Positions 55,241 to 64,000 of a stretch of 64,000 nucleotides of DNA are shown here, one piece after another (within the stretch, counting starts at the first letter, position 1; every line of letters starts with the position of its first letter). The notes below the pieces were generated by a model, which ran no database searches, was not told the DNA's origin, and saw only the letters and a program-made list of their open reading frames with translations. Source of the DNA: Elgaria multicarinata webbii (taxonomy: Eukaryota > Chordata > Lepidosauria > Squamata > Anguidae). The stretch lies in assembly GCF_023053635.1 (NCBI RefSeq), contig NC_086188.1:3923001-3987000 (forward strand), written 5' to 3'. The position numbers were made by a program, and so were the translations under genes.

Positions 55241-55482
55241 TTGAACTACCCTCTTACTCTGTTTCTCCCGTTCTGCAGTAGGCACTCCTAAAATGTGAGG
55301 TGGATGAGCTTCCTTGGAACTAAATGTGCAAGAGCAAATATATATTTATTATTGAGATTTATACGCCACCTTACCTGCTCAAAAGCCATCAAAGGCAAAA
55401 CATCCAGTTTATCAGGAATGGCTGGTCATGTATTTGTGCTGTCTTGGGGAAAGTCATACACTGGGGAACGCTTAAACTCAAA

Positions 55483-55692
55483 GGGCCCGTTCAGATGACA
55501 CTTCAGGCTCTGTGGTTAGCAAAACTGGGGTTCTCTGGGGTTTGCTCTAACCGCAAGCCATGCTGTTGCACATAACACTTTAAGCCATGGTTAGAGCCGC
55601 TAACCCTCCGGCAGATGGTCTGACTGTGGTTAGTGAGTGAGCAGGGTTTAGCTCAGGGAGAGCTCTGGCTATTGGGTGGTATAGAAATGTAA

Positions 55693-55731
<39 letters not shown>

Positions 55732-55823
55732 ATAGCAAAACGCACCGCACAAGGCACCTTAGACCCTGCTGCTCAACCAAAAGCCTGAACCAGCAGAGTT
55801 TAAGTTGTCTTCTGAACAGGCCC
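55483..55823. mobile_element. Palindromic MITE interrupted by an L2 tail
   Basis: Arms GGGCCCGTTCAGATGACACT and TTGTCTTCTGAACAGGCCC. An L2-type tail with CTATTGGGTGGTATAGAAAT and (AAAT)n (about 55650-55735) is inserted in it. Confidence 0.75.
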
Positions 55824-55954
55824 AAAGAATTTCCCAAACATTCACTATCTACAGTTCTGGTATCTTCCTTCTCATGAGAATTGAAAGGAAGCATTTCACT
55901 TTGGGCGTGTAAGACAAAAGAATGACTTGCCCTCAGCCCACACACTTCTGTGAG

Positions 55955-56160
55955 TATTTGTTTTAATTGTTACGTTTATATTCCACCTTCTTTCCTTCTA
56001 GGAACTCAAGGTGGTGTAAATGACCCTCTTCTCTCCACTTTATCTTTACAACAACCCTGTGAGGTAGGTTAAGTTGAGAGGCAGGGACTCCCAGGGAGCT
56101 ACATGGCACATGGGGACTAGAACCCAGATCTCCCTAACCACTAGGCCACACTGGATCTCT
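55955..56160 (-). mobile_element. tRNA-SINE-type fragment
   Basis: GGAACTCAAGGTGGTGTAAA, CAACCCTGTGAGGTAGGTTA, and AGAACCCAGATCTCC with CACTAGGCCACACTGG at the tRNA-like end, inverse orientation. Confidence 0.68.
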
Positions 56161-57558
56161 GCTCTCTTGGCATGTGGCTTGGAAGGAGGCGCATGCTAGC
56201 ATGCAGAGATGCAACAGGGAGCATCCTTGGGAGGCGGCTATTCCTGTGTTATCTTTGCCTTGGGAGTCTAGGGGGTACAAGCAGGTAAGAGTTGGACTGT
56301 AGCTTCAGCACCTTGGACAGCTCCAGGCAAACTATTAGCTCAAAGAAGAGCCCCGTTCAGGCATTTCTCTCAACGTGCGAGAGCTAAAGGAGGGTGTCAT
56401 ATATGGAAGCCACCCTGCCTTTCTGGTCTCCCTGCGTTTAGCACAAGGGTCTGACAAAGACAGCATGTCAGGACATTAAGGGGGGCTTGGGTGTGTACCC
56501 ACAATCCAACCATGCCTGATGCAGAAATACAGAATTATTTCTGATGGATGCTGATTTAGACTGTAGCAAAACCAGATGAGTGATTCATGCAGAGATGCAA
56601 CAGGAAGCCTCTTCCGAAGAATTTTGTAGACTCCAGTCACTGATTGATTCAACCACAGCTGCTGCAAAGATATGGCACAACATTTCCCCCCTTCCACAGT
56701 CTTCCAGTGGGGATTGATTGAAAGGAGGCATTCTCAGCGCAGCCAGAAGAACATTCAGAGACATCGCAGGCAGCCTCTTTTGTGGCTGGGCTTTCTGAAT
56801 GGGGTCCCAAGTGCCCTTTAATTGTTAATTTATGCGGCAATAGATTAGTTGTTTCATCACAGCCCTTGTAAGTGCACGCAGATACACGATTTGCAAATGA
56901 TTAGTTCAAAACTGAAATTATAAAAGAATATTTAGGGTGAAAACAAATAAGTTTAAGAAAAAAAGAAGAGAGAAAAGAATGGTTATATTAGATTTTATTT
57001 ATATGCCATCTTTCCATAAAAGAACTTCCTTTCCTGGAAGAAGTAAAACATACACACACACTCTTAATAGCATTGTATTTTTTAAAAACAACGAGAATTT
57101 CAATAACAGTGCATTTCAAGACATAATCCCAACCTTTCAGTATCAATTCCTAGAAAAAAAGAATTCTTAAAGAAGTCAAGCTGGATAATCATTCAAGTCT
57201 CAAAGTGCAAGAGCACCGTCAGTCTTCAGCAGGACATTTGGGGCTTCCTCTAAGCCTCCCCCCAAACTGCTTTGATGCCCCCAACTCACACCACTGGTTG
57301 ACAATTACAGGGAGAGGAATGTGGAATCCATCAACACCACCACCACCACCCCGGCTAAATATCCCAGTCACCACTCCAGCCCCACTGCTGTGTGCCTGTT
57401 TCTCTGTTTGTCCTGGGCTCAGAGGCTGCGACTCTCCACACGGTGTCCCCCTTCACCTGCGCTGGAGCTGAGCGGCTTCTCCCATCAGCTGGCAGCTGCA
57501 CTCCGACTGCAGCCCAGTCGTCTAGTCCTTTCATAGACAATGCAGGCGAAAACCCCTT
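56161..57558. other. Unique desert sequence
   Basis: No exon. The 56730-56935 stretch (CCTTTAATTGTTAATTTATG, GATTTGCAAATGATTAG) looks like a further candidate conserved element. Confidence 0.45.
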
Positions 57559-58089
57559 TCCTCCTCCTCCTCCTCCTCCTCCTCCTTCTCCTGCTGTTTT
57601 TCTTCTTTTCCTCCTCCTCCTCCTCCTCCTCCTCCTCCTCCTCCTCCTCCTCCTCCTCCTCCTCCTGTTTTCTTCTTCTTTTCCTCCTCCTTTTTCTTCT
57701 TCTATTCCTCCTCCTCCTCCTTCTTCTTTCCTCCTTCTCCTCTCCTCCTGTTTTTCTTCTTCTTTTCGTCCTCCTCTTGTTTTTCTTCTTCTTTTCCACC
57801 TCCTCCTGTTTTTCTTCTTTTCCTTCTCTCCTCCTCCTGTTTTTCTTCTTTTCATCCTCCTCTTCCTCCTCCTCCTCCTCCTCCTCCTTTTTCTTCTTCT
57901 TTTCCTCTTCCTCCTCCTATTTTTCTTCTTCTTTTCCACCTCCTCCTCCTCCTATTTTTCCTCCTCCTCCTCCTCCTCCTCCTCCTCCTCCTCCTCCTCC
58001 TCCTCCTCTTTCTCTTCTTCTTTTCCACCTCCTCCTCTCCTCCTCCTGTTTGTCTTCTTTTCATCCTCCTCTTCCTCCTCCTCCTTGTC
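57559..58089. repeat. (CCT)n/(CTT)n polypyrimidine tract, left part
   Basis: Over 500 bp almost without purines on the plus strand, built of CCT units with TTTTTCTTCTTTT blocks recurring about every 30-50 bp. Long open frames of Lys/Arg/Glu or Ser/Leu/Pro are artefacts of this composition. Confidence 0.96.
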
Positions 58090-58090
58090 G

Positions 58091-58646
58091 TGGAAATGTG
58101 TGAATGGGCTGTTTTATCTGTGCCCACCCTGTTTTGATGTAAGCCCCTTCTATTAGAAATTAAGTTTTATAGCAATTTGATCCAAACTGTAACTGAAAAT
58201 ATATTGAGTAAGACTTGCTCAACCAACAAGAAGTGTTGATACATTAGTCAGAGTGTGAGCCTCGCAGAGAGGACAGGAAGAGTAGTAACCACAAAGGAAC
58301 AGATGTTCCAGGATTGCAATACCCATCTACGTATTGTTTTTCTAGTCTTAGAATTATCTGCACTCTGCACATGCATAAATGCCTTGTCTATCATTGGTTA
58401 CTGTATTGCAAAGCTGTATTATGATTGGTTTATTATATGAGGAAGTTCTGTTGTTGCTTCTGAGGATGTTACCCTATAAGCATCTTAGCGTTGCCTGCAA
58501 CTAGTGGACAGTCCTTCAGATCCTCTAGGGTTTGCCACCTTGCAGCACTGCAGGCTGCTCGTAATAAAACTTTTCCAAGATGAGAAAAATTGTGTCTTGA
58601 GAGTCTTTGACCGCCACTCAGCGAACCAAGGGAACCCGCCCTTTCA
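58091..58646 (+). mobile_element. Fossil solo LTR inside the polypyrimidine tract
   Basis: Starts TGGAAATGTGTG and ends CGCCCTTTCA. It has TATA-like TTATATGAGG, AATAAAA and a TCTTGAGAGTC-type U5, the layout of a retroviral LTR (class I-like by appearance). No internal region. Edge positions are approximate and no target duplication was found. Confidence 0.7.
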
Positions 58647-58662
58647 GGTTCCTCCACATCCT

Positions 58663-58973
58663 CCTGTTTTTCTTCTTCTTTTCCTCCTCCTTTATCTTCT
58701 CCTTCTCCTCCTCCTCCTCCTCCTCCTCCTCCTCCTTTTTCTTCTTCTTTTCCTCCTCCTCCTCCTCCTCCTCCTCCTCTTTTTCTTCTTCTTTTTCTCC
58801 TCCTCCTTTATCTTCTTCTTTTCCTCCTTTTTCTTCTTTTCCTCCTCCTCCTCCTCCTATTTTTCTTTTCCAAATCCTCCTCTTTTCTTCTTCTTTTCCT
58901 CCTCCTCCTCCTCCCCCTCCCCCTCCTCCTCCTTCTCCTGTTTTTCTTCTTCTTGTCCTCCTCCTCCTCCAGG
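58663..58973. repeat. (CCT)n/(CTT)n polypyrimidine tract, right part
   Basis: Continues the tract beyond the solo LTR with the same unit structure, so the two parts were once one. Confidence 0.95.
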
Positions 58974-59604
58974 TGCCAGAGCGAGGCTGTTAACACACGT
59001 CAAGTAACAGGCCGCCCTGTCGGCTCCTCCTGGGGGGGCAGCAGGCGTGACAAGGCCAGCCTTGACGGACGGCCCACCCCATTCATCTGCATTATGTCAC
59101 AAGCAATAAGCAAGAGCCTTCATCTATGCCCCCTCCCTGCTGACACATGGCCAGGCCTCATTTCCTCGCCATTTACCAACCCAAGGGCCAGTGGCGGCGG
59201 CGGCAGCCTCCATCCGTGTCACGCCTGACCACAGAAGAAGAACACCTTCCAATTTATGGGAGTTCCAGAGCCGGCCCAAGGGCGTTAGGCTGCCATGGGT
59301 GGATTCAGTGTTGTCTTGGTTGCATGTGGAGCGACATTCCAATGGCACATGGCACAAACCATTCAGTCCACTCCTGAATGTTCTCCATTGCCACGGTGCG
59401 CCTTTGCTTTGCCGGCATTCTCTGTGGCCTCCTCTCGCATGATGATCTTCCTCAAAGGCACTGATCTGCACCCCCCACCTTCAGAGGGGGCAACTGAAAT
59501 ACTTCAGTTGTGGGAACTAAGGATGTCTTGGGTTTTGTAAAATCCATCCCATGTATGTTTCGTTCATCCCATTCATGGACGGATTCGGTTTCCCCGACTA
59601 TCAG
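58974..59604. other. Unique desert sequence
   Basis: 59085-59200 (CTGCATTATGTCACAAGCAA, TAAGCAAGAGCC) may be a conserved element. No exon seen. Confidence 0.4.
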
Positions 59605-60316
59605 GAGTGCCTACTATCAGCTTCAGCTGATACGCCAGCTGCTCCCCTTCCTAGAGTTGGAAGACCTAAAGACGGTCACGCATGCACTGGTAACTTCGAG
59701 GCTCGACTTCTGCAAGGTGCTCTACATAGGGCTACCTGTGTGCCTAGTCCGGAAACTTCAACTAGTTCAAAATATGGCAGCCAGGCTGGTCACTGGTACA
59801 TCTAGGGGTGACCACATTACACCAGTCTTAAAATCTCTTCACTGGCTGCCAATTAGTTTCCGAACGAAGTATAAAGTGTTGGTTATCACCTTTAAAGCCC
59901 TACATGGTTTGGGTCCAGGCTACCTGCGGGATCGCCTTCTCCCGTACAATCCACCCCGCACACTCAGGTCCTCTGGGAAGAATTTACTCCAGCCAACAAA
60001 AACAAGGCTGACAACTATTACCCAGAAGACCTTTTCTTCTTCTGCTCCCAGTTTGTGGAATGGCTTGCCGGGAGAGATTCGTCAACGTAACAGTCTTCCA
60101 GAATTTAAGAAAGCCATAAAGACTGATCTCTTCCGGCAGGCCTACCCAGTTGAATTTTAAGATGCCTTTTTAATAATGTACTACTTTTAATAATTCATTA
60201 GTTTTAAATGTTTTAATTAATTATATGTATTTTATGGTATTTGCATTGTGTTGTACCCCACCTCAATCCAGAGGGAAAGGCGGGTAACATCATCATCATC
60301 ATTATTATTATTATTA
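59605..60316 (+). mobile_element. L2-type LINE fragment with (ATT)n tail
   Basis: Encodes LQLIRQLLPFLELEDLKTVT, HALVTSRLDFCKVLYIGLPV and [15 protein letters not shown]-stop in a frame open for over 200 codons. Tail CATCATCATTATT. Confidence 0.93.
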
Positions 60317-60475
60317 CTGTATTTCTTCGATTGTAAGATGCACACTAATTTTGGGATCACCACAAGAAAAAAAGCTTTGATTCTAAGAATAATAATCGCA
60401 CCCATGATTCTAAGACGCACCCCATTTTTAGAGATGTTTATATGGGAAAAAGTGCGTCTTAGAATCGTAGAAATA

Positions 60476-60477
<2 letters not shown>
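60315..60477. mobile_element. Palindromic MITE, family unknown
   Basis: ACTGTATTTCTTCGATTGTA and AGTGCGTCTTAGAATCGTAG with AAATAC are inverted ends, and the interior repeats GATTCTAAGA in both directions. It sits between two ATT-rich microsatellites. Confidence 0.7.
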
Positions 60478-60511
<34 letters not shown>

Positions 60512-60547
60512 CATCATCATCATCATCATCATCATCATTATTATTAT
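60478..60547. repeat. (ATT)n(ATC)n microsatellite
   Basis: ATT units, then ATC units, then ATT again. Confidence 0.95.
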
Positions 60548-60739
60548 TCTGCCCTACCGACATTCCTGTTCTGCACAGATTTCTACCAGCTGGCTGGACC
60601 CAGGGCTGAACCCAGAGAGGCTTGTATGTCAGGCTGAGCTCGCAAAAGCATCAGGTATGTATGAGATAGTTTGCCTCTCCATTGCTGGCACGGCTGAGGG
60701 CAAAGGCCGGGCTCCTGCATGCCTTGAGGCCTGCATTGT

Positions 60740-61300
60740 TTTCATACTTTAGTCAACAATTCAGCCATTCATCGGAAGATCACCTTGTTAGCCGAGAGAC
60801 ATCAAGCAGCAACTCCGGATTCCACGGAAGTGCAAATTCCTCTAATCAAATGTGCATCATAACGCTGTAATGCTCGTCTTGTTCAGCTATATTTCACCCA
60901 CGTCGTAATCTAAACACAATTCAATGCGTATCGTGAGCATGCATTATGCACGGCGACAGAGATATTGTGCCATAAATGTGCCGTGTCTCTTGTTTTAAAA
61001 ATTGCCAAAGTGTTCTCGAGCTATTGAAACAATTCAAGCATCGTAGCCATTACTGTAAATAGTGGATTTGTTAAAAGATGCGAGCCAAACAGACCTGGGC
61101 CTTCAAATTAATATTTTATATAAATATGACATATCTTTCCTAATGCAATTTCTACATCTCTCCCCCTCTGCCCGCCCATTGAGATGTTCTACCATCTATA
61201 GACGCAGTTGTATTAAACAAATCTCACTCTAAAAGGAAGACATTGAAGCCTCCCAAAATAGTAGTGATATTTTAAAATAATCAGAGTGACACCAATCAAG
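60740..61300. promoter_or_regulatory. Candidate conserved non-coding element, long
   Basis: More than 500 bp of unique AT-rich DNA with no repeat signature: CAATGCGTATCGTGAGCATG, CATTATGCACGGCGACAGAG, TTCAAATTAATATTTTATAT and GTGACACCAATCAAGGCC. The largest such block in the window. Confidence 0.4.
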
Positions 61301-61499
61301 GCCTGGTTCTTAGAAAGGCCCAGGCAAGTTGTTAGAGGTCATGCAAAACCTGAAACATTTTATGCAATATGGTCATTCTAAGATCCTACTGGCCTACTGA
61401 AAGAAAATAATGACAGCTTGAAGTTTTTGTGATCCTGTACTCAATCCAGGCTAAATAAATTGTTTGGGATCAACCATTTCCTTTTCTTGAGGGAGGGGA

Positions 61500-62040
61500 C
61501 CTATGTTTTAGTGCAGAAAAGGGCATGTAAAATGATCAAGGGACTGGCGCATCTCCCCTGTGAAGGAAAGTTATGACAGCTGGGATTGTTTCGTTTAGAT
61601 AAAAGGAGGCTGAGGGGAGACACGATAGAGGTGAACAAAATTTTACATAATACTAGAACCCAACAGGATCATCCATGAAGCTGATGGTTGGGAGATTCAG
61701 GACAGATCAAAGGAAGGCCTTCTTCACACAGCACAGAGTTAGACTATGGAACTCACTACCACAAGGTGTAGTGATGGCCACCAATTTGGAGGGTTTTTAA
61801 AAGGGGGTGGATAAATTCCTGGAGGAGAAGTCTATCAATGGCTACTAGTCCTGATGGCTAAATGCTATCTCCTATGTAAACCAGTTGCTGGGGAACATGG
61901 CTGGGAGGGTGCTGTTGCACCTGAGTCCTGTTTGTGGGTCCCTGGTCCACAGCTGTTTTGCCACTGTGTGAACAGGGTGCTGGACTCGATGGACCCTCAG
62001 GCTGATCCTGCAGGGCTCTGATGTCCTTATAGCCCTTGTT
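61500..62040 (+). mobile_element. CR1-type LINE 3' end (second subfamily)
   Basis: CTATGGAACTCACTACCACA, GGATAAATTCCTGGAGGAGA, then CCAGTTGCTGGGGAACATGG and CTGATCCTGCAGGGCTCTGA. Confidence 0.85.
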
Positions 62041-62279
62041 CACTGTACTGGAACATTCTCTATAAAAGTAGAGTTAAGATAAAATAATCAGGGGGGGGAG
62101 AGAGAGAGATGAACTAACTCTCAAACTGAAGGAGTGCATTTCATATTTAAGAACTGAGACAGGTGGCCCAGTTTGGCCAGGTACCTGGCTTGTATTAGAA
62201 GAATCAGAATCCAAGCATTTCACTTTGGGAAAGCATGGTCATGTGCTCAACCAGGATGTTCTTCAGCATGGTGTTTCAT

Positions 62280-62353
62280 GTGCTAAGTAAGCCAATATAC
62301 TCCAGTTGCTGGGGAACGTGGACAGGAAGGTGTTGTTACACCTTGTCCTGTTT
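62280..62353 (+). mobile_element. CR1-type LINE 3' fragment cut by the gap
   Basis: ACTCCAGTTGCTGGGGAACG to CTTGTCCTGTTT, where the N run begins. Confidence 0.75.
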
Positions 62354-62453
62354 NNNNNNNNNNNNNNNNNNNNNNNNNNNNNNNNNNNNNNNNNNNNNNN
62401 NNNNNNNNNNNNNNNNNNNNNNNNNNNNNNNNNNNNNNNNNNNNNNNNNNNNN
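62354..62453. other. Assembly gap (100 N)
   Basis: Exactly 100 N, the usual placeholder for a gap of unknown length. Left is a plus-strand CR1 fragment and right a minus-strand L2 fragment. Frames that seem to cross it mean nothing. Confidence 0.99.
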
Positions 62454-62830
62454 TAAATTAGGGGTTAAAATACTGAGAAAATAAAAGGTCTTCAGCTGGC
62501 GATGGAAGGAGTACAGTGTAGGCGCCAGGCGGACCTCTCTGGGGAGCTCGTTCCACAGCCCGGGTGCCACAGCGGAGAAGGCCCTCCTCCTAGTAGCCAC
62601 TTGCCTCACTTCCTTTGGCAAGGGCTCACAGAGAAGGGCCCCTGTGGATGATCTTAAGGTCCGGGAAGGTACATATAGGAGGAGGCGTTCTTTCAAATAA
62701 CCTGGCCCCAAGCTGTTTAGGGCTTTGAATGTTAGTACCAGCACTTTGAATCGGGCCCGGACCTGGACTGGCAGCCAATGAAGTTGTAAAAGGACTGGCG
62801 TGATGTGGTCTCGCTGGCCAGTCCCCTGTT
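62454..62830 (-). mobile_element. L2-type LINE fragment
   Basis: Reverse strand encodes VLVLTFKALNSLGPGYLKER, STGALLCEPLPKEVRQVATR and RRAFSAVAPGLWNELPREVR. Same subfamily as 36095-37055. Confidence 0.88.
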
Positions 62831-64000
62831 AGTAAAATGGCAACATTTCTTTTCTTGGCAGCCTTGCAGCCTTCCATTCCATATTTTTAAGCATGCTGCA
62901 ATCTATGCTTCGCAACATATGCATTGCAATTTCTAATGGCCCCCTAAAAAAGAGGGCAAAAGAAGACATCGATTTGCCTATATTTGCATATACTCATTTA
63001 TAAGTGTAGATGCAAATTATTATAATTGTAACAGAAATACAACACAACTCACCGTAGTGGGGAAGTCTGAGCAGGTGACCTGTCCACTCGCTCAGTCCAC
63101 TGCCCAGGTATGTAGTGCTGAACCTCCTTATGGTTCGTTATTGTTAAGCCAGGGTTGGATTAGACAGCCATCCAATACGTTCAAATAAAGAACAGTTCTT
63201 TGCCAGCTCTCCAAAAGAGAGGACTGTCCTCTGTAAGGCAGGGCACCCAGCCATTTTACTTTTCACCCTCTTTGAATGGGGGGAAAACCACAAAGAGCCA
63301 GGAAACCAGCAAACAATGGGTGGTTAGGGAAAGGGGGTGTGGCCTGAGGATGGGGGTGTGGCCAGAGGATGGGGTGTGGCCATTTGGAGAACCAGAGGGA
63401 GTGGATGTGGCCTTCAGCCTGAGGTTGTGCACCTCTTTTAAAAGAGTTGATTATCTTGGAATGGTGGTCATCAGGATCTTAGAGTCTAGATCCAGCACTT
63501 AGACTCTGTTCCAGATCCCTTTCTAAGACTCTGCTGTGCTCACCCTAAAAGATCTGATGGCCAGCTCCAAAATGCCACCTCCATTTCTGCCTCTCCCTCT
63601 CTTTCCCTGTCTGTGTTCCTCATCACAACCTGTCATTCCCAAAGGGAGTTCCAAGCCAATCCCTTTTTGATAGAGCTTTTGTGTTTTCATTGTAAGGTGA
63701 AATCTTCCCCCAATACAAAAGAATGACAATTAACATAAATAATGTGATTGTTGCATTTTAAGATAATTTAACCTGTCTTTAGTTTTGTCACGGAGAAATC
63801 TGCGGTAATGAAATAACGGCAGCTGTTTTTGTTTTCATGCTGGGAAGACGGTAATGGAGTCTCTCTTTCTTTCTCTCTCTCTCACTCTTTCGGAGAGTTT
63901 GATGGGCAGGAGTGGGGCAGTTTTCAGAAGCCCTTGGGGCTTTTCAGAAGCCCTTCTCTCTCATGAGAGAGCCAGTCCAGAGCTACTGACTGATATCAAG
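62831..64000. other. Unique sequence at the right edge
   Basis: GGGTGTGGCC occurs three times in a short GC-rich repeat at 63335-63385. No exon seen. 63740-63850 (AAGATAATTTAACCTG, GAAATAACGGCAGCTG) may be conserved. Confidence 0.4.

Noticed and set aside
57355-58993. Frames of poly-Lys/Arg/Glu or poly-Ser/Leu/Pro
   Set aside because: Direct translation of the CCT/CTT tract.
62235-62744. Frames running through the N stretch
   Set aside because: They cross the assembly gap and are meaningless.
28000-64000. MIAT lncRNA expected downstream of CRYBA4 by mammalian synteny
   Set aside because: I saw no cluster of TACTAAC repeats or other recognisable MIAT sequence.
1-64000. CRISPR arrays, bacterial operons, prophage
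   Set aside because: Spliced vertebrate genes and vertebrate repeats throughout; no prokaryotic signal.

Overview
This is vertebrate nuclear DNA, most likely from a squamate reptile. The evidence is spliced lens crystallin genes with GT-AG introns, together with CR1-type and L2-type LINE fragments, BovB/RTE LINE 3' ends, tRNA-derived SINEs, palindromic DNA-transposon MITEs and many (AAT)n, (AC)n and (CCT)n microsatellites. A 100-N assembly gap lies at 62354-62453.

The gene core lies at 12.6-27.9 kb. It is a divergent, head-to-head pair of beta-crystallin genes. CRYBB1 is on the minus strand: TATA box at 20533-20539, non-coding exon 1, coding exons 2-6 from 19141 down to 12839, 232 residues. 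CRYBA4 is on the plus strand: Maf-type element and TATA box at 21892-21935, non-coding exon 1, coding exons 2-6 from 22452 to 27714, AATAAA at 27868, 196 residues. Every coding exon joins in frame at canonical splice sites. The exon sizes (119, 133 or 142, and 143 bp for the Greek-key exons) are the classical beta-crystallin ones. The two core promoters are about 1.4 kb apart.

Left flank (1-12.6 kb): mostly repeats around a strongly GC-rich CpG island at 7.6-8.3 kb. The island carries a good minus-strand splice donor. From conserved synteny (TPST2 next to CRYBB1) it is probably the first exon and promoter of TPST2, but no TPST2 coding exon is in the window. The island is flanked by an inverted duplication of about 340 bp per arm (7275-7610 and 8326-8670), which is one of the most unusual structures here.

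Right flank (28-64 kb): gene-poor, repeat-rich DNA with stretches of unique, AT-rich, homeobox/POU/SOX-motif-bearing sequence that look like conserved non-coding elements. This fits the gene desert that follows CRYBA4 in other vertebrates. In the middle sits one intact 180-bp exon of TRPV4 type (45692-45871) with both splice sites and no partner exons in the window. It is an orphan exon and the main unexplained coding signal.

Mobile-element archaeology includes: a tRNA-SINE with a perfect 20-bp target duplication; a hAT element nested in a palindromic MITE with an 8-bp target duplication; repeated TA-flanked palindromic MITEs; a multi-layer nested DNA transposon (43.8-45.3 kb); and three fossil solo LTRs, one of them inside a 1.4-kb polypyrimidine tract.
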